A DNA stretch of 64,000 nt from Bradyrhizobium sp. CCBAU 53338 (GCF_015291665.1 NZ_CP030048.1:7041501-7105500); one strand, 5' to 3'. Positions 1 through 8,393 are shown, numbered from the stretch's first letter. The notes: a model not told the origin generated them from the sequence alone. Translations and numbers: made by a program.

Positions 1-235
1 GCCGCGGCAGCGCGACCGGGCTCGACTGGCCATAGCCCGCGCGGGAATAGGCGAAGACACCGGCGCCGGTGGCTTGCTGGAGCTTCTCGGGAAAGTCGCC
101 CCACAGGCCGACGGAGCCGAGACCTTCGTGCAGCATGACGATGGTCGGCGCATCCGCGGCTGATGGCGCGAGCCAGATATATTCGAGGCTGGCGTTGCCG
201 ATGCTGAGGAAGCCGGCGGGGGTGAGGCTGGTCAT
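1..235 (-). CDS. alpha/beta hydrolase, N-terminal part (cut by window edge)
   Basis: The first 78 residues of an alpha/beta-fold hydrolase are visible; the rest lies before the window. The translation has the N-terminal strand, then LHEGLGSVGLWGDFP, which matches the oxyanion-hole loop of the fold, then YSRAGYGQS, which leads toward the usual nucleophile region (not visible). The start is the ATG whose complement is at 233-235. It lies upstream of bclA in the same direction as that gene, so it probably belongs to the benzoate (box) cluster, where hydrolases of this kind are often found. The substrate cannot be told from the fragment. Confidence 0.75.
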   Translation of the reverse strand, partial: MTSLTPAGFLSIGNASLEYIWLAPSAADAPTIVMLHEGLGSVGLWGDFPEKLQQATGAGVFAYSRAGYGQSSPVALPR

Positions 236-255
236 GCTCTGTTTCCATTCACTCC

Positions 256-356
256 GTCATTCCGGACAACTCGCAAGGCGCGTTGATCCGGAATCCCGAG
301 ATTGCCATTGCCGCGCGAAATTCCGGGTTCGATGCTTCGCACCGTCCCGGAATGAC
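256..356. repeat. palindromic intergenic repeat, CATTCCGG type
   Basis: The segment begins GTCATTCCGG and ends CCGGAATGAC, with internal partial palindromes (GGAATCCCGAGATT and AAATTCCGGG). Related elements lie at 28821-28890 and 60418-60516. It fills most of the gap between bclA and the hydrolase gene. It looks like a REP/BIME-type mobile palindrome rather than coding DNA. Confidence 0.7.
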
Positions 357-363
357 AGACTCG

Positions 364-1905
364 CTAACTCGCCCCTTCCCGCAGCTTGAAGCGCTGGATC
401 TTTCCCGTCGCGGTCTTCGGCAGCGAGTCCACCACGTCGATCCAGCGGGGATATTTCCACGGGCCGATCTTCTGCTTGACGTGTTCCTTCAGCATCTCCT
501 GCAGGTCGCTCGTCGTCGCGCCGGGGCGCAGCACGACGAAGGCCTTCGGTTTCAACAGGCCTTCGGGATCGGCCTCCGGCACGACGGCGGCCTCCAGCAC
601 GGCGGGATGGGTGATCAGCGCGCTCTCGACCTCGAAGGGCGAGACCCAGATGCCGGAGACCTTGAACATGTCGTCGGCGCGGCCGCAGAAGGTATAGCAG
701 CCGTCAGCGTCACGAACATATTTGTCGCCGGTGCGGGTCCACGGGCCCTCGAAGGTGCGGCGGCTCTTGTGGCGCTGATTCCAGTAGCCCTCGCCGGCAG
801 AGGGCGCATCGACCAGCAGCTCACCGACTTCGCCGTCGGCGACGTCCTGGCCGGCTTCGTTGACGAGCCTGACAGCATAGCCCGGCACCGGCTTGCCGGA
901 CGAGCCGTATTTGATGTCGCCGGGTGCGTTCGACAGGAAGATGTGCAGCAGCTCGGTCGAGCCGACGCCGTCGAGAATGTCGACGCCAAAGCGCGATTTC
1001 CAGCTGTTGCCGACCGATTCCGGCAGCGCCTCGCCGGCCGAGGTGCAGATGCGGAGCGACTTGCCGCCGCGCTCGCTCTTCATCGCCTCGTCGTTGAGCA
1101 TCGCCGCGAACAGCGTCGGTACGCCGTAAAAGATCGACGGATTGTAACGATTCATCAGATCGAACATCCGCGCCGGCGTCGGGCGCTCGCTGTTCAACAC
1201 CACGGTGGCGCCGACCGACATCGGGAAGGTGAGCGCATTGCCGAGGCCATAGGCGAAGAACAATTTTGCCGCGGAGAGGCAGACGTCGCTCTTGCGGATG
1301 CCGAGCACCTGCTTGGCATAGGTGTCGGCGGTCGCCTGCATATTCGAATGGATGTGGCGCACGCCCTTGGGCATGCCGGTCGAGCCGGACGAATAGAGCC
1401 AGAACGCCGGCTCGTCCGGATGCGTCGGAGCGGTGGTGAACTGATCGCTCTCGCCGGCGATTTCCTCGGCGAGCTGCTTGTGGCCGTTCTGCTTGGCGCC
1501 GGAAACCACGACATGCTCCAGATCGGGCATGCGGCCGACGACGTCCTTGATCACGGGGTATAGCGCTTCCGACACAAACAGCACGCGCGCGCGGCAGTCG
1601 GCGAGAATGTAGGCGTATTGATCCGCCGTCAGCAGCGTGTTGAGCGGCACCGGCACGATGCCGGCGCGGATCGCCCCCAGGAACACGATCGGGAAGTCGA
1701 CCGTATCCAGCATGATCATCGCCACGCGCTCTTCGCGGCGGACGCCGAGCCGGCGCAGCATGTTCGCGGCACGCCGCGTCTCGCGCTGGAGCTCGCCATA
1801 GGTCAGCCGCGAAACGGTATCGTCGAAGACGAGCTTGTTGCCCCTGCCTTCCTCGACGTTACGGTCGAGCAGCCAGGTCACCGCGTTGTAGGATTCCTCG
1901 CTCAC
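364..1905 (-). CDS. bclA: benzoate-CoA ligase family AMP-forming ligase
   Basis: Activates benzoate (or a close aromatic acid) to its CoA thioester with ATP, the first step of the aerobic box pathway. The 513-residue product is the normal length for the family. The ATP-binding P-loop YSSGSTGMPKG is at residues 171-181, a GVGSTE adenylation motif is near 295, and the catalytic lysine is in KTATGKIQR near residue 502. The GTG start is preceded by GGGGGAGA. It is divergent from boxR across about 120 bp that hold strong palindromes. Benzoate is inferred from similarity and from boxR; a substituted benzoate is possible. Confidence 0.88.
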   Translation of the reverse strand: MSEESYNAVTWLLDRNVEEGRGNKLVFDDTVSRLTYGELQRETRRAANMLRRLGVRREERVAMIMLDTVDFPIVFLGAIRAGIVPVPLNTLLTADQYAYILADCRARVLFVSEALYPVIKDVVGRMPDLEHVVVSGAKQNGHKQLAEEIAGESDQFTTAPTHPDEPAFWLYSSGSTGMPKGVRHIHSNMQATADTYAKQVLGIRKSDVCLSAAKLFFAYGLGNALTFPMSVGATVVLNSERPTPARMFDLMNRYNPSIFYGVPTLFAAMLNDEAMKSERGGKSLRICTSAGEALPESVGNSWKSRFGVDILDGVGSTELLHIFLSNAPGDIKYGSSGKPVPGYAVRLVNEAGQDVADGEVGELLVDAPSAGEGYWNQRHKSRRTFEGPWTRTGDKYVRDADGCYTFCGRADDMFKVSGIWVSPFEVESALITHPAVLEAAVVPEADPEGLLKPKAFVVLRPGATTSDLQEMLKEHVKQKIGPWKYPRWIDVVDSLPKTATGKIQRFKLREGAS

Positions 1906-1925
1906 GGTCGTCTCCCCCGAATTTA

Positions 1926-1981
1926 GAATTATAATTCATAGAAAGACACTGTGACAGCTTGCTGTCAATGCCGTCAGGCAT
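1926..1981. promoter_or_regulatory. bclA-boxR divergent control region with three perfect palindromes
   Basis: Three perfect dyads are packed into 56 bp: GAATTATAATTC at 1926-1937, TGACAG-N4-CTGTCA at 1952-1967, and ATGCC-N4-GGCAT at 1968-1981, directly abutting the second. The region separates two divergent genes, so it should hold both promoters. The abutting dyads are candidates for the BoxR operator. The TGCA motif known for the related BzdR regulator is not present here. Binding by BoxR is inference. Confidence 0.6.
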
Positions 1982-2026
1982 TATGTTTCATTAAAACGCG
2001 CCGCAGGACACCTGTAAAGAAGGCTC

Positions 2027-2935
2027 ATGACCGACAGTCCCGACGCCGAATCCCGTTTTCTCGAACAGCTCGGCCAGCGCGTGCGCACCATGCGCGCGCT
2101 GCGCGGCATGTCGCGAAAAGTGCTCGCCAAGGTATCAGGAATTTCGGAGCGCTACATCGCGCAGCTCGAGAGCGGCAAGGGCAATGTCTCCATCGTGCTG
2201 CTGCGCCGCGTCTCCGACGCGATGGGCGCGCATCTGGAAGATCTGCTCCCCTCGGCCGATCCGACGCCGGACTGGCAGATGTTTCGCGATCTCCTGCGCA
2301 AAGCAACGCCAGCGCAAATCGCGCAAGCCAAGGATCTGCTCGCCGGCGGCAGCGCGACGGCACCACGACGCGCGCCGTTCTGCGGCATCGCGCTGATTGG
2401 CCTCCGCGGCGCCGGCAAGTCCACGCTCGGCAGGATGCTCGCGAAGAAGATCGGCTGGAGCTTTGTCGAACTCAACAAGGAGGTCGAGCAGCAGAACGGC
2501 CTCTCGGTCGCCGAGATCATCGCGCTCTACGGCCAGGAAGGCTTTCGCCGCATGGAGCAGGCCGCGCTGCAACAGCTGCTCGCGCGCAACGAGCTGATGG
2601 TGCTGGCAACGGGCGGCGGCATCGTCTCCGAGCCGCTGACATTCGACCAGATCCTGACCTCGTTCTACACGATCTGGCTGAAGGCCGAGCCCGAGGAGCA
2701 CATGGCCCGCGTCCGCCGCCAGGGCGATCTGCGTCCGATGGCGGACGATCGCTCCGCCATGGCAGAGCTGCGCAACATCCTGCTCAGCCGCGAACCGCTC
2801 TATGCGCGCGCGACGGCGGTGGTGGACACGGCGGGCTTGTCGGTCGATGCGGCGGCGGCCCGGCTGATCGATGCGGTGCGGCCGGTGCTGCAGAACGAGG
2901 CGCGAAGCTTTGGGCTGCGGAGTGTTGCGCTGTAA
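2027..2935 (+). CDS. boxR: BoxR/BzdR-type benzoyl-CoA-responsive repressor (HTH fused to shikimate-kinase-like domain)
   Basis: Transcriptional regulator of aerobic benzoate degradation. An XRE-type helix-turn-helix occupies about residues 15-75 (LRGMSRKVLAKVSGISERYI, then ESGKGNVS). The C-terminal half is a shikimate-kinase-like P-loop domain with Walker A GLRGAGKS at residues 125-132; in BzdR this kind of domain binds benzoyl-CoA instead of acting as a kinase. The 302-residue length and domain order match BzdR/BoxR. It is divergent from bclA, and a truncated hemoglobin starts 2 bp after its stop codon, so the two are probably cotranscribed. Confidence 0.92.
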   Translation: MTDSPDAESRFLEQLGQRVRTMRALRGMSRKVLAKVSGISERYIAQLESGKGNVSIVLLRRVSDAMGAHLEDLLPSADPTPDWQMFRDLLRKATPAQIAQAKDLLAGGSATAPRRAPFCGIALIGLRGAGKSTLGRMLAKKIGWSFVELNKEVEQQNGLSVAEIIALYGQEGFRRMEQAALQQLLARNELMVLATGGGIVSEPLTFDQILTSFYTIWLKAEPEEHMARVRRQGDLRPMADDRSAMAELRNILLSREPLYARATAVVDTAGLSVDAAAARLIDAVRPVLQNEARSFGLRSVAL

Positions 2936-2937
2936 CG

Positions 2938-3333
2938 ATGACCTCCACCGACGCCACCACCTCAATGTTCGAGCGGATCGGCGGCAGCGCCACGATCGAC
3001 GCCCTGGTCGACAGCTTCTACGACCGAATGGACACGCTGCCGGAAGCGAAAGTGATCCGCGCGATGCATGCGGGCGATCTCGGGCTGATCCGGGACGTGC
3101 TGAAGCGCTATCTGACGGAATGGACCGGCGGTCCAAAGCTCTATACGCCCGAGAAGGGCCATCCGCGGCTGCGGCAGCGCCACATCGCCTTCACCATCGG
3201 TGACGCCGAGCGCGACGCGTGGCTGCTGTGCATGCGCGGCGCGATGGAGGAGACCGTCACCGACGCCGCTGCGCGGCGAGACCTCGACAAGGCAATATCC
3301 GGCCTCGCCGACTGGATGCGCAACCGGACGTAA
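2938..3333 (+). CDS. group II truncated hemoglobin
   Basis: A heme protein of 131 residues, likely binding oxygen or detoxifying NO. The 2-on-2 globin markers are visible: Tyr28 (SFYDRM, position B10), the HPRLRQRH segment with the proximal histidine at residue 82, and Trp95 (G8), which is diagnostic of group II. It starts 2 bp after the boxR stop, so it is translationally linked to that gene. The box pathway uses an oxygen-dependent epoxidase, so an oxygen-related role is reasonable but inferred. Confidence 0.85.
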   Translation: MTSTDATTSMFERIGGSATIDALVDSFYDRMDTLPEAKVIRAMHAGDLGLIRDVLKRYLTEWTGGPKLYTPEKGHPRLRQRHIAFTIGDAERDAWLLCMRGAMEETVTDAAARRDLDKAISGLADWMRNRT

Positions 3334-3371
3334 CGCTGCTTGCCGGGGCGTAGTGAGTACTTCCGACGCAG

Positions 3372-3704
3372 CTAGATCGACCAGTAATTCGGATGCTGGT
3401 AGGGCCGCGAGCGGTCGCCCCAATCGAACTCCTCGCCGTCGAACTCGCATGGGCCGCTGCTCAATTGCTCCGGCGTCAGTTCGACTTGGAACGCCTGACG
3501 GCCCGAATCATATTTCAGCGCGCTCCACTGCACCGGATAATGGTGGTGGGTACCGAGCAGTCCGCCGGTCTTGATGACGGCGTAGGCGACCGTTCCGCTC
3601 ACCTTGTCGAGCATCAACCGCTCGATCGTGCCGAGCTTCGTGCCGTCACGGCCGTAGACGGCGACGTGCTGCACGCGGTCACTGGGAACCATGGTGTGTT
3701 GCAT
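3372..3704 (-). CDS. PRC-barrel domain protein
   Basis: A small soluble protein of 110 residues. The segment VAVYGRDGTKLGTIERLMLDKVSGTVAYAVIKTGGLLGTHHHYPVQW is cut here for length in meaning only: it has the pattern of a PRC-barrel beta fold, with the recurring G-T-I-E and Y-A-V-I elements. Such proteins occur in Bradyrhizobium with RNA-processing or stress roles, but function is unknown. The start at 3704 is chosen because AGGGAG lies just upstream; an earlier in-frame start at 3785 lacks one. It is convergent with the hemoglobin gene. Confidence 0.7.
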   Translation of the reverse strand: MQHTMVPSDRVQHVAVYGRDGTKLGTIERLMLDKVSGTVAYAVIKTGGLLGTHHHYPVQWSALKYDSGRQAFQVELTPEQLSSGPCEFDGEEFDWGDRSRPYQHPNYWSI

Positions 3705-3818
3705 GGCGTGCTCCCTGGCGTTGTGTCGGGCGCAGTATAGTCCGGCAGCCCGGATCAGCGAAGCGACATCCGTGATCCTTCGCACGAGTCGTCCCGGGCC
3801 TCGCTACGCTCGCCAGAG

Positions 3819-4604
3819 CTACAAGAGCTGCGATCGCACCGACTCCGCCCCCTCGCGCAGCAGGGGCAGGAAACGGCCGATCAGTTCCTGCGCCGGCACG
3901 CGGTCGATATGGGCGCCCATGTTGATGGCGGCGACGATCACATTGTCGTAGCGACGTACGGGCACCGAGATAGAGCGGAAATGCGGCTCGGCCTCGCGGT
4001 CGACCAACGAATAGCCGTGCGCGCGGTCAGCGGCGATGGTCGTGAGGAGCGCCTTGGGGTCGGTCACCGTCTGGGGCGTCAGCGCTTCGCGCTTCATCGC
4101 CTTGAGGCGTACCGCCAGATCAGCGTCGCCGAGCTGGCCGAGCATCGCGCGGCCGACCGAGGTGCAGAACGCGGGCAGCCGATAGCCGATCTCCAACCCG
4201 CCGGAGAACATTCGTGCCGGGCCGCTGCGGGCGATGAACACGACATCGTCGCCGTCGAGCACTGCGAGCGAGGAGATTTCGTTCGCCGCGGTCGCGATGC
4301 GATCGAGTACCGGTTGCAACACCGTGACGAGTTGGTTGGAGCGGAGGTAGGACGCCGCCAGCGTCAGCACGTGCGGCGTCAGCGAGAACAGCTTTCCGTC
4401 GCCGCTGACGAAGCCGCCGCGCTGAAGCGTGAACAGCATGCGCCGCGCCGTTGCGCGCGGCAGGCCGGCAGCCCGGGCGAGATCGCTGAGCGTCATCGGG
4501 CCTGCATTGGTGCCGAAGCATTGCAGGAGGCGCAGCCCGCGATCGAGGCTTTCGACGAAATCCGTCGCCCGCTCGTCAGTTTCGCTTCGCTTCAACTTGG
4601 GCAT
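3819..4604 (-). CDS. IclR family transcriptional regulator (PcaR/PobR-like)
   Basis: The product has an N-terminal winged helix (TLSDLARAAGLPRATARRML) and a C-terminal IclR effector domain with the typical AFCTSVGRAML and GYSLVDREAE segments. The family usually controls aromatic-acid genes. It is divergent from the Rieske oxygenase gene and should control it through the palindrome at 4660-4684. The start at 4604 (MPKLKRSETDE) is preferred because PcaR/PobR relatives begin this way; a longer form from 4676 would overlap the operator. Confidence 0.88.
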   Translation of the reverse strand: MPKLKRSETDERATDFVESLDRGLRLLQCFGTNAGPMTLSDLARAAGLPRATARRMLFTLQRGGFVSGDGKLFSLTPHVLTLAASYLRSNQLVTVLQPVLDRIATAANEISSLAVLDGDDVVFIARSGPARMFSGGLEIGYRLPAFCTSVGRAMLGQLGDADLAVRLKAMKREALTPQTVTDPKALLTTIAADRAHGYSLVDREAEPHFRSISVPVRRYDNVIVAAINMGAHIDRVPAQELIGRFLPLLREGAESVRSQLL

Positions 4605-4659
4605 GGCTCGGGAATGTCCTGCAAAATAGTGCTTGCTGCCGATCCAAGGCATGTCATAA

Positions 4660-4684
4660 TTCGCCCATTCGTTCAATAGGCGAA
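4660..4684. promoter_or_regulatory. inverted repeat in IclR-Rieske divergent promoter
   Basis: TTCGCC at 4660-4665 is matched by GGCGAA at 4679-4684, and an inner GTTC-N7-GAAC pair lies at 4671-4685. It is the only clear dyad in the 111 bp between the divergent iclR-type gene and the oxygenase gene. This position fits an IclR-family operator. No binding data are implied. Confidence 0.5.
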
Positions 4685-4715
4685 CAAACGCTCTTCAGAA
4701 AAGGACGCGACCGCC

Positions 4716-6074
4716 ATGATGAGCCAGGAACAGAACGACCTGATCACCCGCACCGGGCCGAAAGACCCGTGCGGCAAGCTGATGCGGAGCTACTGGCAGC
4801 CGGCGGCGCTGGTCGATGAACTGGAGGGCGAGCGGCCGATCCGTCCTGTGCGTCTGCTCGGTCAAAACCTGGTGCTGTTTCGTGACGAGACCGGTCGCTA
4901 CGGCCTGATCGATCGCCACTGTGCCCATCGCGGCGCCGACCTCGCCTTCGGACGGCTCGAGCATGGCGGGCTGCGCTGCGCTTTCCATGGCTGGCTGTTC
5001 GACGCGTCGGGCCAGTGCATCGAGACGCCGGCCGAGCCGAAGGACTCAAAGCTTTGCCAGAACATCCGCCAGCGCTCCTATCCCGTGGTGGAGAAGAGCG
5101 GCATCCTCTGGGCCTATCTGGGCGAAGGTGAGCCGCCGGCCTTCCCGGAGATCGATTGCTTCGTTGCACCCGGCACGCACACCTTTGCGTTCAAGGGGCA
5201 CATGGCCTGCAACTGGCTGCAGGCGCTCGAGGTCGGCATCGATCCCGCGCACGCCTCCTATCTGCACCGCTTCTTCGAGGATGAGGACACGTCCACGGCC
5301 TACGGCAAGCAGTTCCGCGGCGCTTCGGCCGGCAGCGATCTGCCGATGACGAAGATCCTGCGCGAATACGATCGCCCGATCATCAACGTCGAGCACACCG
5401 AATACGGGCTGCGGCTGATCGCGCTGCGCGAAATCGACGGGGAACGGACGCATGTGCGCGTCACCAACCAGCTGTTCCCGCACGGCTTCGTCATTCCCAT
5501 GAGCACGGAGATGACGATCACGCAGTGGCACGTGCCTGTTGATGACGAGAACTGCTACTGGTACGCGATCTTCACCAGCTATTCGAACCCGGTCGACAAG
5601 AAGAAGATGCGCGACCAGCGGCTCGAGCTCTACGAGCTGCCGGACTACGTCTCGCGCAAGAACCGCAGCAACGATTACGGCTTCGATCCACACGAGCAGC
5701 AGACCGCCACCTATACCGGCATGGGCAACGACATCAACGTCCACGACCAGTGGGCGGTGGAATCGATGGGTGCTATCCAGGACCGCACCAAGGAGCATCT
5801 CGGTTCGAGCGACAAGGCGATCGTGCAATATCGTCGCCTGCTGCGGCAGGAGATCGAGAAGGTCGGCGGCGGCGAGAAGCCGATGCTGTTCCTGGACGAA
5901 GCCAATGCGCGCAGCATCCAGGGACCGGCGACGATGGACGGCATCGGGCCGACCCGCGGCTGGGAGACCTACTGGATGGAAGTCGACGTCAAGCGCCGCC
6001 GCGGCGCGCCGTGGACGGCACCGGTGCCGAAGGACATCGAAGGCAAGGTGCATCGGCTGACGGCAGCTGAGTGA
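4716..6074 (+). CDS. Rieske 2Fe-2S aromatic ring-hydroxylating oxygenase, alpha subunit (phthalate 4,5-dioxygenase/VanA class)
   Basis: Catalytic component of a Rieske non-heme iron oxygenase. The Rieske cluster ligands are Cys69, His71, Cys88 and His91 (HCAHRGADL, then RCAFHGW). The mononuclear iron site is DPAHASYLH with Asp176, His179 and His184. At 452 residues it belongs to the long phthalate-type, alpha-only class. The substrate is unknown. No reductase or ferredoxin gene is adjacent, so electrons must come from a partner elsewhere. A glutamine-synthetase-like ligase follows about 190 bp downstream. Confidence 0.88.
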   Translation: MMSQEQNDLITRTGPKDPCGKLMRSYWQPAALVDELEGERPIRPVRLLGQNLVLFRDETGRYGLIDRHCAHRGADLAFGRLEHGGLRCAFHGWLFDASGQCIETPAEPKDSKLCQNIRQRSYPVVEKSGILWAYLGEGEPPAFPEIDCFVAPGTHTFAFKGHMACNWLQALEVGIDPAHASYLHRFFEDEDTSTAYGKQFRGASAGSDLPMTKILREYDRPIINVEHTEYGLRLIALREIDGERTHVRVTNQLFPHGFVIPMSTEMTITQWHVPVDDENCYWYAIFTSYSNPVDKKKMRDQRLELYELPDYVSRKNRSNDYGFDPHEQQTATYTGMGNDINVHDQWAVESMGAIQDRTKEHLGSSDKAIVQYRRLLRQEIEKVGGGEKPMLFLDEANARSIQGPATMDGIGPTRGWETYWMEVDVKRRRGAPWTAPVPKDIEGKVHRLTAAE

Positions 6075-6122
6075 GGATGACTTCCGCCGACGGCGAGTCG
6101 CAACGTCGGCTCCACATTCTCC

Positions 6123-6228
6123 GCTGTCATGCCACGCGAAAGCGGGGCATCCAGTACGCCGCGGCCCCTCGTGGTTGCGTTTCCGTCTCTGGAATACTGG
6201 ATCGTCCGCCTTCGCGGACGATGACAGC
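6123..6228. repeat. palindromic intergenic repeat, GCTGTCAT type
   Basis: Ends are perfect inverted repeats: GCTGTCAT at the left and ATGACAGC at the right. Internally CATCCAGTA pairs with TACTGGATC-type sequence, and GTCCGCCTTCGCGGAC is a hairpin. It occupies the gap between the oxygenase and the glutamine-synthetase-like gene, so the two may still be on one transcript. Confidence 0.65.
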
Positions 6229-6264
6229 GTGGGCTATGCTCGCGAACATCAAGGAGAGATTGCA

Positions 6265-7701
6265 GTGACTTTCGTCGCACGCCATGCGCTGTGGTCGGAT
6301 GAGCAGAAGGACGCCGCAGCGCGGATGCGCCGTCTCGTCGAGGACAGGAACCTCGAGGTCATCCGCCTCGCCTTCCCCGACCAGCACGGAATCTTGCGCG
6401 GCAAGACCATCATCGCCGCCGAGGCGATCGCCTCGCTGGAAGGCGGCTGCTCCATCACCACCACCATGCTCGCCAAGGACACCTCGCACCGCACGGTGTT
6501 TCCGGTGTTCACCGCGGGCGGCGGCTTCGGCATGAAGGAGATGGAGGGCGCGGCCGACGTGCTGATGGTTGCCGATCCCACCACGTTTCGCGTGCTGCCA
6601 TGGGCGCCGGCCACCGGCTGGGTGCTGTGCGACCTGTATTTCCAGGACGGCCGCCCGGTGCCGTTCGCAACGCGCGGGCTCTATCGCAAGGCGCTCGACG
6701 AGCTGGGTCGCCGCGGCCATGATTTCGTCGCAGGCCTCGAGGTCGAATTCCACATCTTCAAGCTCGACGATCAGCACATGCGCCCTGAGGACGCGGGCCA
6801 GCCCGGCACGCCGCCCTCGGTGAGCCTGCTCTCTCACGGCTATCAGTACCTCACCGAGCAGCGCTTCGACCAGATGGAGCCGGTGCTGGAGATCTTGCGG
6901 CGCGACATCGTCGCGCTCGGCCTGCCCTTGCGCTCCGTCGAGGTCGAGTTCGGCCCGAGCCAGTGCGAATTCACCTTCGCGCCGAGGAAGGGCCTGGAGC
7001 CAGCCGACAACATGGTGCTGTTTCGCAGCGCCGTGAAGCAGATCGCGCGCCGGCACGGCTATCACGCCACCTTCATGTGCCGGCCGAAACTGCCGAATTT
7101 GTTCGCGAGCGGCTGGCACCTGCATCAGTCGGTCGTCTCGCGCGCGAGCGGCGACAATCTGTTCATGGCCAGGGAGACCGGACAGCCGCTGAGCGAGTCC
7201 GGGCGCGCCTGGCTCGCCGGCCTGCTCGATCACGCCCGTGCGGCCACGGTGTTCACGACGCCGACCATCAACGGCTACAAGCGCTACCGGTCCTATTCGC
7301 TGGCGCCTGACCGCGCGATCTGGGGTCGTGACAATCGCGGCGTGATGATCCGCGTGCTCGGCGGGGCGAACGATGCCGCCACGCGGCTGGAGAACCGCGT
7401 CGGCGAGCCCGCCGCCAATCCCTACCTCTATATGGCCGCGCAAGTTCTCTCGGGCCTCGACGGCGTCGACCGCATGCGCGATCCCGGCCCTTCCGCCGAC
7501 ACGCCCTACGAGACCGAGGCGCCCCTGTTGCCGAAGAGCCTGCGCGATGCGGTCTCCGCGCTGAAGGACGATCCGTTCTTCCGTGAAAAATTCGGGGCGG
7601 AGTTCGTCGACTACTACACCCACATCAAGAACGCCGAGATCGACCGCTTCCTGGCGGAGGTGACCGACTGGGAGCACCGCGAATATTTCGAGATGTTTTG
7701 A
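6265..7701 (+). CDS. glutamine synthetase-like ligase (gamma-glutamyl-amine type)
   Basis: A 478-residue member of the glutamine synthetase superfamily. It has the N-terminal FPDQHGILRGKTI segment and the C-terminal catalytic fold with FHIF near the metal glutamates, GWHLHQS, NGYKRYRS, GRDNRGVMIR and ENRVGEPAANPYL. It is more like the PuuA or gamma-glutamylanilide-synthase branches than like the housekeeping GlnA, which has a C-terminal adenylylation site not seen here. It would join glutamate to an amine. The GTG start has AAGGAGAG seven bases upstream. Next to a Rieske oxygenase, an arylamine substrate is a reasonable guess. Confidence 0.82.
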   Translation: MTFVARHALWSDEQKDAAARMRRLVEDRNLEVIRLAFPDQHGILRGKTIIAAEAIASLEGGCSITTTMLAKDTSHRTVFPVFTAGGGFGMKEMEGAADVLMVADPTTFRVLPWAPATGWVLCDLYFQDGRPVPFATRGLYRKALDELGRRGHDFVAGLEVEFHIFKLDDQHMRPEDAGQPGTPPSVSLLSHGYQYLTEQRFDQMEPVLEILRRDIVALGLPLRSVEVEFGPSQCEFTFAPRKGLEPADNMVLFRSAVKQIARRHGYHATFMCRPKLPNLFASGWHLHQSVVSRASGDNLFMARETGQPLSESGRAWLAGLLDHARAATVFTTPTINGYKRYRSYSLAPDRAIWGRDNRGVMIRVLGGANDAATRLENRVGEPAANPYLYMAAQVLSGLDGVDRMRDPGPSADTPYETEAPLLPKSLRDAVSALKDDPFFREKFGAEFVDYYTHIKNAEIDRFLAEVTDWEHREYFEMF

Positions 7702-7859
7702 CCGAGCTCCGCCTCACGCCCCTGTGAGACGACTTCATCGCATTTGTTCCGACGACATCACTCCGCGCCCCGACGAAGCCGTTTTCCCGGCGCCGCGAAG
7801 ATCGCCTGAAAAGCGCGAGGGCTACGCTTGCTTCCCATGATCAACAATGGAGTTCGATC

Positions 7860-7946
7860 ATGTTGGGTCAATTGCTGAGCCTGATCTATCGCCTGTCCTG
7901 CCGGACCACCCTGGTTGAGATCGGCGTGCACCACCTCGCCCGCTGA
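7860..7946 (+). CDS. possible 28-residue small ORF
   Basis: A short reading frame, MLGQLLSLIYRLSCRTTL and on, with a GGAG sequence 8-11 bases before the ATG. It lies alone in the 278-bp gap between the glutamine-synthetase-like gene and the small secreted protein. Size and lack of any family make it weak; nothing else was seen in the gap. Confidence 0.2.
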   Translation: MLGQLLSLIYRLSCRTTLVEIGVHHLAR

Positions 7947-7994
7947 CAGCACGCAAATCAGGTCAGACGGGTTGACCAAATGAAGGGGGTTTCC

Positions 7995-8348
7995 GTGCGC
8001 AAGCTGATCCTCATCGCGACGATGTCCTTGCTGGCCAGCCAGGCCTATGCCGGCGGCTCGCGAAGCCTCAGCCTCGCAGCGACCAATGCGAGCCAGACGA
8101 CCGAGCAGCCGGCCGGAGCCGCCGCGCCGCAGGCAGCACAGGCTCCGACGGCAACACCGCCGGCAAATCTCCAAACAGCGACCACCACGCCCGCTTCAAC
8201 TCCGCCGGCCGCACCCGTGCAGACGGCGACAGCGCCGGCCGCAACGCCCGTTCAACCGGTTGCGCGGACGGCCAAGCCAAAGCATCGCGAGCCGTCCACC
8301 GAGGCGCGCGTGATTCGCGAATTGCATCGGCACGGGATTTACTGGTGA
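7995..8348 (+). CDS. small Ala/Pro/Thr-rich secreted protein
   Basis: Starts with a classical signal peptide (MRKLILIATMSLLASQAYAG), so it is probably exported. The middle is low-complexity, rich in Ala, Pro, Thr and Gln, and the C-terminus is basic and conserved in style (TEARVIRELHRHGIYW). The function is unknown. The GTG start at 7995 is preferred because AGGGGG lies about five bases upstream; an ATG at 7980 is in frame but overlaps that site. Confidence 0.6.
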   Translation: MRKLILIATMSLLASQAYAGGSRSLSLAATNASQTTEQPAGAAAPQAAQAPTATPPANLQTATTTPASTPPAAPVQTATAPAATPVQPVARTAKPKHREPSTEARVIRELHRHGIYW

Positions 8349-8393
8349 GGGGTTAGAAAGTCTGGATTGCAGTGACGGAAAGAGAGCGCGGGC

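Noticed and set aside
283..1563. Long open frame of 426 codons opposite bclA
   Set aside because: It is the antisense shadow of bclA in GC-rich DNA; the minus-strand product has full ligase motifs and a ribosome site, and this one has no family pattern.
5046..6053. Open frame of 335 codons opposite the Rieske gene
   Set aside because: Antisense shadow; the plus-strand product has all Rieske and iron ligands.
6127..7677. 516-codon open frame opposite the GS-like gene
   Set aside because: Antisense shadow rich in Arg, His and Ala without any motif; the plus-strand gene has GS motifs and a strong ribosome site.
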